A stretch of 20,380 nt of DNA, from the NCBI GenBank assembly GCA_902766675.1, contig CACXEN010000007.1, positions 1 to 20,380 of the forward strand, written 5' to 3'. Under the pieces are notes generated by a model. The model had not been told where the DNA came from. It searched no databases and saw only the letters and a program-made list of their open reading frames with translations. Shown here piece after piece: positions 8,365 to 15,094 of this stretch. Numbering within the stretch: the first letter of the stretch is position 1; each line of letters begins with the position of its first letter. The stretch comes from an uncultured Erysipelotrichaceae bacterium (GTDB lineage Bacteria > Bacillota_I > Bacilli_A > Erysipelotrichales > Erysipelotrichaceae). Both the position numbers and the translations under genes were made by a program.

Positions 8365-9192
8365 TTATTTTGTTTTACTTAATTGTATGACTGTATTTTC
8401 TAATAAGTCTTCTTCCATTTTTAATGTTATTGTACAGTACTTATATTCTGAATCATTTTCTACTTCCGATTGTATTACATAAGTGGATTCCGTACCTTTT
8501 CCATTTTTTGTCCACTCTAGTCCATTTTCCGCAAATATTTGTTCGAGAGAATACGATGACGCAAATGAATATATATCACCAGGTAATGTCGCATAGGTAT
8601 CACTTGGAATTTCTACACCTATCACTGTCGCATTTTCTATCTTGCACTCTTCATCATTGACTGCTGTCACAAATGCTTTTAATTTATAATATCCATCCAT
8701 TTCAAGACTTACTTCTTTTATTTCATCTTTCTTAACAGTGTCATTTTCGCTAGACATCGTCCATCCATTACTAATGAACTGTTTTAAAGGAACAGGAAGT
8801 TCATATCCATTCGAGCCAACATAAAATGCTGGTCTAGTAATATCCATATTCCCTTCATACATATATCCATCATCTATATCTTCAACTTCGACTATTTCTT
8901 CCCCATAATCGTCTATTATATCTTCCGCATAGTCGACTGGAGCACTTATCAATAATCTTGTGAAAATAGCCGCAACGAATAATCCTATTCCAATTAAGAC
9001 AACAATACTTACACTTTTCTTAGAGCGATTCTTTCTCTTTTCTGTTTTTTCATATTCCAAAAGATCTCTTTCAACTCTTGAACTAATAGAGGCTTTTGGG
9101 CTTTCTTCTTGTTTTACATTTCTTTCTTCGAAATAGTTTTCCCACAAATCTTCCTGTGAATTTGTGGCTGCTTGTTTTTGTTGTTCATTCAT
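8365..9192 (-). CDS. Single-pass membrane protein of unknown function
   Basis: A 275-residue protein of no recognised family. Residues 1-60 are hydrophilic, Gln/Glu- then Arg/Lys-rich, and probably cytoplasmic. One hydrophobic segment (about 60-82) follows a cluster of basic residues, so the C-terminal part should be outside. After the membrane comes a strongly acidic stretch (about 88-115), then a folded-looking region with a GYELPVPLKQFISNGW motif. That motif resembles modules in clostridial surface lipoproteins (weak inference). ATG 9192 is preferred; an in-frame GTG lies 6 nt earlier at 9198. There is no Shine-Dalgarno sequence. TATAAT lies 6 nt before the ATG with TTTAAA 17 nt further upstream, which suggests a leaderless mRNA. 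Confidence 0.8.
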   Translation of the reverse strand: MNEQQKQAATNSQEDLWENYFEERNVKQEESPKASISSRVERDLLEYEKTEKRKNRSKKSVSIVVLIGIGLFVAAIFTRLLISAPVDYAEDIIDDYGEEIVEVEDIDDGYMYEGNMDITRPAFYVGSNGYELPVPLKQFISNGWTMSSENDTVKKDEIKEVSLEMDGYYKLKAFVTAVNDEECKIENATVIGVEIPSDTYATLPGDIYSFASSYSLEQIFAENGLEWTKNGKGTESTYVIQSEVENDSEYKYCTITLKMEEDLLENTVIQLSKTK

Positions 9193-9198
9193 ATACAC

Positions 9199-9262
9199 AT
9201 TATACAGAAAAATGTTTATTCTTTAAAAAATTAATAATTTGTTATAATCTAAACAACAAGGA
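9199..9262. promoter_or_regulatory. Divergent promoters of the membrane-protein and ADA-like genes
   Basis: Minus strand: TTTAAA (9227-9222), a 17-nt spacer and TATAAT (9204-9199), then 6 nt to ATG 9192. Plus strand: TATAAT (9243-9248) with no clear -35 at 16-18 nt, although the same self-complementary TTTAAA lies 15 nt upstream. AAGGAT (9258-9263) is the ribosome binding site of the ADA-like gene. The minus-strand promoter is well supported; the plus-strand one is moderate. Confidence 0.6.
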
Positions 9263-9267
9263 TAATT

Positions 9268-11724
9268 ATGCAATATTTTGGACATTTTTACTTAGATAAA
9301 GAAAAGGATATTATTGTTGAGTTATATTATAAAAATGATAAGCTCGCATATACTTTAAGAACGCCAAACCATAAAACAGGCAATCTCATAACCAATCTAG
9401 CGAAGTTGTGTGATTTGCCTGTTTCTTTCGATGATGCCGGTTTAAAAATCATTGATGGAATTGTGCCATGTTATATAGACGCAAATAATCAAAAGATATT
9501 TATTTTCCGTCTAGGAAATACTAAAGTCGCTAATATTTTCCCAGATGGAAAGATTGAAATGAAAGCATCTATTCCTTCTATTTCTAAAACACTAATGAGT
9601 CAAACCAAAAACTATCATTTAGATATATCCAAAACAATCATTAAGACATTCGTATTAGATGATTATAAATTCAAAACAGATTTACATACGCATATGAATG
9701 CCAATTTACATCCAGATACTTTAATCGCATTAGGAATCATGCACCAAATTCGATATCCTTTATATTATATAAAGAAGCTCAATTTAAGAGTTACTAAAAA
9801 ACAAGCTAGAAAGCTAACAACACAAAGACAACATGTTAAAACACAATTCCAAGATTCTTCTTTAACCGGTAAATATTTAGAAAGAAGAATTGATGACTAT
9901 ACATATATTAACTTTGCGGATTTAATATTAAACAACATTGATAACGCAGCTTATAATATCGCAAAAATACGTGCTTCCCTTTCTATATTAAAAGATGGAC
10001 AAGCAGTCTTTACGAATTTAGAAAAAGTATATTTGTATCGTTATGTATTTACCAAAGGTACTAGTAGTGAAAAGAAAATTTCATTAAATAAAATTGATCG
10101 TATTCCAGATATAGATATATCCAATACATTACAACAAATGCTAATGGATAAAGAAAACCCTCACTACAAAGACAATTCTCTTTTCCAAGATAAGTTGTTA
10201 TGGATAGCTCGTACATATCAAGCCCAGGGAATTGAATATGTGGAAATTTCTGACACAACATTGGTAAAAAAATATGAGTCTGTAAAGATGTTAAAAGAAG
10301 TGCATGAAATAATGCCACATATCACAAAAGAAACTGGTGTTGTTATACGCTTCTTAGCTGCACTACGTCGAATTCCTTTAACGATTGTAAAAGACCAAAT
10401 TACAGCAGATGACTATTTAAAAGAAAATTTAGATGTACTACGTGCTATTTCTATTGATCCATATGTGGCAGGTAGTGATATCGTTGGTGAAGAAATCAAT
10501 GACATTTCTGAACTACAACCTGTTATACAAGAGCTCGTTAGTATTTCAAGAAGTGTTCCTTCTTTTGTGATTCGCATCCATGCTGGTGAAAATGATAGCT
10601 TAAGAGATAATGTCGCAAATAGTATTCAAATTATCAAAGATTCTTTAGCGAAAAACCAAAAAATGCCTAAGGTTCGTTTAGGCCATGGTTTATATACTGC
10701 AAATTTGAAATCCAAAAAAGGTAAACAATTATTAAAAGATTTAAAAGAAAATAATGTTGTTTTAGAATTCCAAATTACATCAAATGTACGCTTAAATAAT
10801 TTAAACAATCTAGAAACACATCCATTAAAACAATATCTAAAAGAAGATATACTTTGCGTACAAGGTACAGATGGTGGTGCACTATATGGCACAAATACAA
10901 TTGACGAACAATTATCATTAGAAAAATTATTAAATCTATCCCCTTCTGATTTACAGAAGTTAAAACAAACTGAAACAATCATACATGAAAGATCATTAAA
11001 GTTTTTCAAACAAAAATTCAAGAAATTTACTACCTTGCAAAAAGATATGGATTTAGATGATTTCTTATTATCTCGTATGACAAAGAATACTAGATCTAAA
11101 AAATATGTAATTAAAAAAGGAAAACAGTATGACGCAAATATTGAACTCATCCAACAAATTGAAGAATTACCTTGGAATAAATATCCAATCATTATCGCCG
11201 GTGGAAGTTTTAACAATAATGCGCATCATACTAAAACGAAAAAAGAATATTTAAAACTCATCGATGAATTGATGAAAGCTTTAAGCCCAAAAGAAGTTTT
11301 CTTCGTCATTGGTCATTCTTTAAATGCATATGAAAAATATCTTGTGGAAAATAACACAAAAGGTTTCAAGATATTTGCGATTGTGCCATTAACTATCACA
11401 AAGAATGAATTGAATAAATTAAAAAAGAGTCACGTATCTATCCGTGTCTCTGTTGAAGCTAATCCAATGGGATTATATAAGAGTTTTAACTATGAAATTT
11501 TTGAAAGACGTCCATTTACTCTTATCGCATTTGATGGTAATTCAGCTGGCGCAAATCTAATTCAAGAAGCGAAGAATTCAAAAGGGAAAGGCTATATTTT
11601 CGTTAATTCTTGTGCCGCTACTTTAAGAATTAAAGCAGATTCTTTAGGTGGTTATGTCACATTGTTTAACGCTAGTGATACTATCATTCCTAATATTATA
11701 AAGACACTTCCAAAAGCAGAATAA
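9268..11724 (+). CDS. Three-part protein with an enlarged adenosine-deaminase-like core
   Basis: An 818-residue, probably cytoplasmic protein. Residues 1-130 are a beta-rich domain I do not recognise. Residues of about 135-600 carry the metal site and signature motifs of the adenosine/AMP deaminase fold: HTH (His140, His142), VAGSDIVGEE (400-409), HAGE (His438, Glu441), LGHG (His473), TSNVRL (504-509) and GTDGG (Asp535). All four metal ligands and the catalytic Glu are present. The second Asp of the usual DD pair is Gly536, so the substrate may not be plain adenosine. The core is over 100 residues longer than a normal ADA, mostly through a helical insert at about 160-310. Residues of about 636-818 look Rossmann-like (IIIAGGS, FFVIGHSLNAYEKYL, TLIAFDGNSAGANL), perhaps SLOG-like. 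ATG 9268 has AAGGAT 5 nt upstream. It is transcribed alone. A nucleotide-linked or defence role is inference. Confidence 0.75.
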   Translation: MQYFGHFYLDKEKDIIVELYYKNDKLAYTLRTPNHKTGNLITNLAKLCDLPVSFDDAGLKIIDGIVPCYIDANNQKIFIFRLGNTKVANIFPDGKIEMKASIPSISKTLMSQTKNYHLDISKTIIKTFVLDDYKFKTDLHTHMNANLHPDTLIALGIMHQIRYPLYYIKKLNLRVTKKQARKLTTQRQHVKTQFQDSSLTGKYLERRIDDYTYINFADLILNNIDNAAYNIAKIRASLSILKDGQAVFTNLEKVYLYRYVFTKGTSSEKKISLNKIDRIPDIDISNTLQQMLMDKENPHYKDNSLFQDKLLWIARTYQAQGIEYVEISDTTLVKKYESVKMLKEVHEIMPHITKETGVVIRFLAALRRIPLTIVKDQITADDYLKENLDVLRAISIDPYVAGSDIVGEEINDISELQPVIQELVSISRSVPSFVIRIHAGENDSLRDNVANSIQIIKDSLAKNQKMPKVRLGHGLYTANLKSKKGKQLLKDLKENNVVLEFQITSNVRLNNLNNLETHPLKQYLKEDILCVQGTDGGALYGTNTIDEQLSLEKLLNLSPSDLQKLKQTETIIHERSLKFFKQKFKKFTTLQKDMDLDDFLLSRMTKNTRSKKYVIKKGKQYDANIELIQQIEELPWNKYPIIIAGGSFNNNAHHTKTKKEYLKLIDELMKALSPKEVFFVIGHSLNAYEKYLVENNTKGFKIFAIVPLTITKNELNKLKKSHVSIRVSVEANPMGLYKSFNYEIFERRPFTLIAFDGNSAGANLIQEAKNSKGKGYIFVNSCAATLRIKADSLGGYVTLFNASDTIIPNIIKTLPKAE

Positions 11725-11735
11725 TTTCTGTCTTT
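11713..11735. terminator. Possible shared hairpin terminator between convergent genes
   Basis: A stem of 9 bp with one bulged base (AAAGCAGAA at 11713-11721, TTCTG plus CTTT at 11726-11735) closes a TAAT loop. It includes the stop codon of the ADA-like gene and touches that of the phosphatase gene. The T tracts on both sides are interrupted, so termination may be weak. Confidence 0.4.
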
Positions 11736-12504
11736 ACTCTTTATTTTCCAAATATTTATTGCGCAATGTTTCTAGTGCTAGCTCATCTAAGTCATATTCT
11801 TTTTCGAAGAATTCTTCGATTGTTGGATAATGCGCATGAATAGATTCAATGACTGTATTAAATGTATTTTCTGAAACACCATCGAACATTAACATCAACT
11901 CATATAGTTCTGGTGTTTTTTCTTTATCTATATTACATAATGTTTCATCTAATATTTCTTTACGATATTTATTGCTTAAAAGATAGTCATATCTAGCAGT
12001 TTCTTCATCCACACCTAAAGCCAATAAGAATAATATTGATGCTAAACCAGTTCTATCCTTACCAGCTGCACAATGTATCAAAATTGGTACATGATCTTGT
12101 AGTAATTCTTGAAACATCACTTTAAAAGAATGATTTCCGAAAGCGATATCTTCATAGTAGCCTTGCAATTTACGAAGTTGTTCATAACCTGCCGATCCTG
12201 TTCTTCGCATCCCAGCTGGTGAAAAATCTATACTTTCTCCATTTTTTGAAACCACACCACTATTTTGTAGTTTTATTGTGCCTTCAATATCAGGATATGG
12301 ATGAATTTTAATTTCTGATTCACTGCGTAAATCAAAAATAGTATAAAAGTTCATATTTTTTAACTCTTGGAATTCTTCTTCATTCATAAAGCCAGGTGAA
12401 GCACTACGAAATACCAAACCTGATTTTATTACTCTTCCATCTTTTGTTTTATATCCGCCGAAATCTCTAAAGTTTATGAAATCTCGAAATTTATTATTAT
12501 GCAT
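11734..12504 (-). CDS. Protein tyrosine/serine phosphatase (Y_phosphatase3 family)
   Basis: A 256-residue cytoplasmic cysteine phosphatase. The P-loop HCAAGKDRTG is at residues 144-153, with nucleophile Cys145 and Arg151. The N-terminal signature INFRDFGGYKTKDG and VFRSASPG (about 10-38) and FDLRSESE (57-64) are typical of the LipA/MptpB-like group, which acts on phosphotyrosine, phosphoserine or phosphoinositide substrates. Which of these it uses cannot be read. AGGAG (12511-12515) lies 6 nt before ATG 12504. It is a single-gene unit that converges on the ADA-like gene and diverges from the nucleotidase gene. Confidence 0.88.
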   Translation of the reverse strand: MHNNKFRDFINFRDFGGYKTKDGRVIKSGLVFRSASPGFMNEEEFQELKNMNFYTIFDLRSESEIKIHPYPDIEGTIKLQNSGVVSKNGESIDFSPAGMRRTGSAGYEQLRKLQGYYEDIAFGNHSFKVMFQELLQDHVPILIHCAAGKDRTGLASILFLLALGVDEETARYDYLLSNKYRKEILDETLCNIDKEKTPELYELMLMFDGVSENTFNTVIESIHAHYPTIEEFFEKEYDLDELALETLRNKYLENKE

Positions 12505-12528
12505 ATATTGCTCCTATCATCCTCAAGT

Positions 12529-12562
12529 ATTCTATCACATTATCAAATTTGCCTGTTAAAAT
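12529..12562. promoter_or_regulatory. Overlapping divergent promoters of the phosphatase and nucleotidase genes
   Basis: Plus strand: ATCACA (12534-12539), a 17-nt spacer and TAAAAT (12557-12562), upstream of the nucleotidase ribosome binding site AGGAGG (12577-12582). Minus strand: TTAACA (12559-12554), a 19-nt spacer and TAGAAT (12534-12529), upstream of the phosphatase gene. The two promoters occupy the same 34 bp, so they should exclude each other. Hexamers are 4-5 of 6 matches, so confidence is modest. Confidence 0.4.
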
Positions 12563-12587
12563 AATAAAGTAGCAACAGGAGGCATCA

Positions 12588-14111
12588 ATGAGTAATCGAA
12601 TTAGAATATTATCTACATCTGACTTACATGGATATATTTATCCTTATACATATATCGCAAATGAATCAGCTCCACTTGGTTTAGCACGTATTAAAACAAT
12701 GATTGATACATTACGTGATGAAAATACAATCGTTATTGATAATGGAGACACAATCGAAGGCTCTCCACTTACCTTTTATCATTATTTAAAAAAACCAGAA
12801 GCTGTATGTCCTATCACAAAAGTAATGAGAGAAATTGAATATGATTATGTAAATGTTGGTAATCATGATTTTAACTATGGAATGGATGCTCTTTATACTC
12901 ATCTAAATTATTTAAATTGCCCATGTATTACTTCAAATGTGATTCTTAAAAATGGTGAGTCTTTAGGCCCACAATATGTCATTCATGAAGCAGCAGGAAA
13001 GAAGTTAGCTATTTTTGGTTTGGCAACACATTTCATTCCGAAATGGGAAAAGCCAAATAATATTGAAGGCATGCAATTCCTTGATTGTTTAGAAAGCGCA
13101 AAGAAAATAGTGCAAACAATAAAGGACAATGAAAATGTGGATTATATCATTTGTGTATATCATGGTGGTTTCGAACAAAACCCAGAAACTGGAGAATTAA
13201 CAGAAGATTATACAGGTGAAAACCAAGGCTATCACATGATTCAAGAAATTGAAGGTATTGATGTAATCCTTGCTGGACATCAACATCGTGCTTATTGTGG
13301 TACTTTAAAAAATACTATCTATACGGAACCTGAATCTAACGGCCAATATTTATCTTGTGTAGATATCGATACAACAACGAATTCCATTACTCCACAAATA
13401 CTTCCTGCCGATAGCAAGCCTGATAAAAATATTTTAGATCTTGTCCAAGATGAAGAAGATGAATGCCAAAGCTGGTTAGATACAACATTAGGCACAACGA
13501 ATATTAATTTGCATATTGATGATGAAAATGATGCACGCCTACATAAACACCAATTATTAACTTTCTTAAATAAAGTTCAATTAGAAGAAACTGGTGCTGA
13601 TATATCTGCATCTGCATTATTTTTACGTGCCACTGGTTTCAATAAAGAAATTACTATGCGTAATCTTGTTAGTACATATCCTTTCCCAAATACTCTTGTA
13701 GTAAAAAGAGTTACAGGTAAAATACTACGTGAATATTTAGAAAAAGATTTAGAGTTTTGGGCAATAGAAGATGGCAAGATTCATATCAGTCCATTTTATG
13801 ATTTCCCAAATCCGCAGCACCATAACTATGACATGCTAGATGGCATAGAATATAGTGCTTCGATTTCTAAACCAATTGGTAGTCGTCTTACATCACTTAC
13901 TAGAAATGGTGTAGCGATAAAAGATGATGATGAATTTAATCTCGTTATTAATAATTATCGTGCTTCTGGAGGAGGTAACTTCTTCATGTTAAAAGATGCG
14001 CCAACAATTAAAGAGTATCAAGCAAGCATGGTAGATGTTTTAGCCAATTATATTATTCGACATAAAGTAATTGATTTTGAAGAAAAGAATAATATTGTTA
14101 TTGGCGAATAA
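12588..14111 (+). CDS. UshA/YunD-type metallophosphatase (5'-nucleotidase family)
   Basis: A 507-residue two-domain nucleotidase. The N-terminal metallophosphoesterase domain (1 to about 240) shows the dimetal motifs: SDLHG (Asp12, His14), NGD (Asp54), GNHD (Asn92, His93, Asp94), VYHGG (His192) and GHQH (His231, His233). The C-terminal nucleotide-binding domain (about 300-507) includes RNLVSTYPFPNTL and VINNYRASGGGNFF. Secreted UshA and CpdB relatives have signal peptides; none is present here, so this acts inside the cell, like Bacillus YunD. Expected substrates are 5'-nucleotides, cyclic or 3'-nucleotides, or a related metabolite. A perfect AGGAGG lies 5 nt before the ATG, and a terminator follows. 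Confidence 0.9.
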   Translation: MSNRIRILSTSDLHGYIYPYTYIANESAPLGLARIKTMIDTLRDENTIVIDNGDTIEGSPLTFYHYLKKPEAVCPITKVMREIEYDYVNVGNHDFNYGMDALYTHLNYLNCPCITSNVILKNGESLGPQYVIHEAAGKKLAIFGLATHFIPKWEKPNNIEGMQFLDCLESAKKIVQTIKDNENVDYIICVYHGGFEQNPETGELTEDYTGENQGYHMIQEIEGIDVILAGHQHRAYCGTLKNTIYTEPESNGQYLSCVDIDTTTNSITPQILPADSKPDKNILDLVQDEEDECQSWLDTTLGTTNINLHIDDENDARLHKHQLLTFLNKVQLEETGADISASALFLRATGFNKEITMRNLVSTYPFPNTLVVKRVTGKILREYLEKDLEFWAIEDGKIHISPFYDFPNPQHHNYDMLDGIEYSASISKPIGSRLTSLTRNGVAIKDDDEFNLVINNYRASGGGNFFMLKDAPTIKEYQASMVDVLANYIIRHKVIDFEEKNNIVIGE

Positions 14112-14128
14112 ATGTCATATATCATCGT

Positions 14129-14156
14129 AAAAAGTAACTTTGTAGGTTACTTTTTT
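14129..14156 (+). terminator. Rho-independent terminator after the nucleotidase gene
   Basis: A 10-bp stem, AAAAAGTAAC (14129-14138) and GTTACTTTTT (14146-14155), has a 7-nt loop and ends in six Ts. It sits 17 nt past the stop codon. The loop and right arm overlap the putative -35 region of the next gene. Confidence 0.88.
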
Positions 14157-14167
14157 ATTGCTATAAT
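14140..14167 (+). promoter_or_regulatory. Promoter of the small 88-residue gene, apparently leaderless
   Basis: A perfect TATAAT (14162-14167) ends 6 nt before ATG 14174. A weak -35 candidate, TTGTAG (14140-14145), lies 16 nt upstream, inside the preceding terminator hairpin. No Shine-Dalgarno sequence fits between the -10 and the ATG, so transcription would start at or next to the start codon. Confidence 0.6.
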
Positions 14168-14173
14168 TTAAGT

Positions 14174-14440
14174 ATGATAAGTATCGAAATGCCTACAAAA
14201 GAGTTTACTTTTTTCAAACAATACTACGATACAATTGATCGCTTTGTAGTACGTGTTTCTTATTCCAAAGAAAACGTAGTATTTGAAATACCTGAAGATA
14301 AATTTGATGATTTCGTCTTAGAATATCGATCTGTCATTATAAGAAAAGGAACCGATGGGAAAGAAGCTATTAGTGATATAGGCTTACGCCTAAGTCGCAT
14401 CTTTAACTCCTATATTCTTCCAGATCCATTATTGAAATAA
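14174..14440 (+). CDS. Small hypothetical protein
   Basis: An 88-residue soluble protein that I do not recognise. It is mixed alpha/beta in character and rich in charged and aromatic residues (for example FTFFKQYYDTIDRF and FVLEYRSVIIRKG), with no signal peptide, membrane segment or Cys pair. Support for coding: its own TATAAT box 6 nt before the ATG, an uninterrupted frame, a terminator 1 nt past the stop, and a good fit between two neighbours without overlap. It lies between two terminators and so forms a single-gene unit. Function is unknown. Confidence 0.7.
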   Translation: MISIEMPTKEFTFFKQYYDTIDRFVVRVSYSKENVVFEIPEDKFDDFVLEYRSVIIRKGTDGKEAISDIGLRLSRIFNSYILPDPLLK

Positions 14441-14462
14441 AAAACGCAGTAATCTGCGTTTT
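14441..14462. terminator. Bidirectional terminator between the small gene and the ftsB operon
   Basis: A perfect 9-bp stem, AAAACGCAG (14441-14449) and CTGCGTTTT (14454-14462), has a TAAT loop. Plus strand: followed by ATTCTTG after TTTT. Minus strand: the tail is TTTTTTATTT. It directly abuts the stop codons of both convergent genes and ends the pth-mfd-rqcP-ftsB operon. Confidence 0.88.
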
Positions 14463-14796
14463 ATTCTTGTGTATCATTTGTGTCTGCTGGAAGGTAGAAT
14501 ATTTGTTCGCCTTCTTTCGATAACATGTAGTTACCTCTAGCATAATTCTCTATATAATCTGGATCTTTTAATTTTGCTTTTTCATTATTTAAGAAATTAT
14601 TTTCATCTTGTACTTCTTGTAATTTTTCTTTTACTTCTGAAAGTTCTTTTTGCAGTTGTATTGTTGTAGCTATTTCATTGCCTACGGAATATAGAAGATA
14701 TCCAGAAAAAGCAATCACAAGTAAACATAATAGTTTTGTGATTGGTGTTAATTTTTTTCCTCTTTTCTTTTTCGTTACTTTTTTAATTTCTGCCAT
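14461..14796 (-). CDS. divIC: Septum formation initiator, FtsB/DivIC family
   Basis: A 111-residue bitopic cell-division protein, expected to act in the septal complex with FtsL and DivIB/FtsQ. Residues 1-18 are a lysine-rich cytoplasmic tail, about 19-37 form the membrane helix, and about 42-75 are a coiled coil rich in Glu, Lys and Leu. The conserved block YIENYARGNYMLSKEGEQIF follows and identifies the family. ATG 14796 is chosen because AGGAAG (14802-14807) lies 5 nt upstream. The earlier in-frame ATG 14811 has no ribosome binding site. It follows rqcP after 25 nt, as divIC follows yabO-yabP-yabQ in Bacillus, but here the sporulation genes yabP and yabQ are absent. Confidence 0.9.
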   Translation of the reverse strand: MAEIKKVTKKKRGKKLTPITKLLCLLVIAFSGYLLYSVGNEIATTIQLQKELSEVKEKLQEVQDENNFLNNEKAKLKDPDYIENYARGNYMLSKEGEQIFYLPADTNDTQE

Positions 14797-14821
14797 TTTT
14801 ACTTCCTGCATACTTTTTATA

Positions 14822-15094
14822 TCACTGAATTACATCACTTTCAAGCCTTGTTTCTGACACAATTTCATACATATCAGAAGCTTCTTGTTTCTTCTTTACT
14901 TCTTGGATTGATAGTACCCTAATTTCTAGTTTTCTATTCCCAAAAGTAATCGCAATTGTATCCCCTACATTTACATCATGGGATGGCTTTACAACTCTTC
15001 CGTTTATTTCAATTCTTTGGTTTTCTGCTAGTTCTTTTGATATTGTTCTACGTTTTAAGATTCTAGATACTTTTAAATATTTATCGACTCTCAT
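14822..15094 (-). CDS. rqcP: RqcP (YabO), S4-domain ribosome quality control protein
   Basis: A 90-residue protein that is nearly all S4 RNA-binding domain. The opening MRVDKYLKVSRILKRRT, INGRVVKPSHDV and the MYEIV motif near the C-terminus match Bacillus RqcP/YabO in order and length. RqcP works with RqcH on obstructed 50S subunits during C-terminal alanine tailing of stalled peptides. AAGGAGG lies 9 nt before the ATG and within the end of mfd; the two genes overlap by 14 nt. Hsp15 (HslR) is the E. coli relative, but the length and gene order favour RqcP. Confidence 0.92.
   Translation of the reverse strand: MRVDKYLKVSRILKRRTISKELAENQRIEINGRVVKPSHDVNVGDTIAITFGNRKLEIRVLSIQEVKKKQEASDMYEIVSETRLESDVIQ

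Noticed and set aside
10626..11216. Long open frame (196 codons) on the minus strand
   Set aside because: It lies wholly inside the ADA-like gene, is Phe/Cys/Ser-rich in the manner of an antisense shadow, and has no ribosome binding site or recognisable motif.
9268..11724. Full RADAR (RdrA-RdrB) anti-phage system
   Set aside because: The ADA-like core is compatible with an RdrB-like origin, but the gene is alone: neighbours are a membrane protein, a phosphatase and a nucleotidase, and no AAA+ RdrA gene is present in the window.
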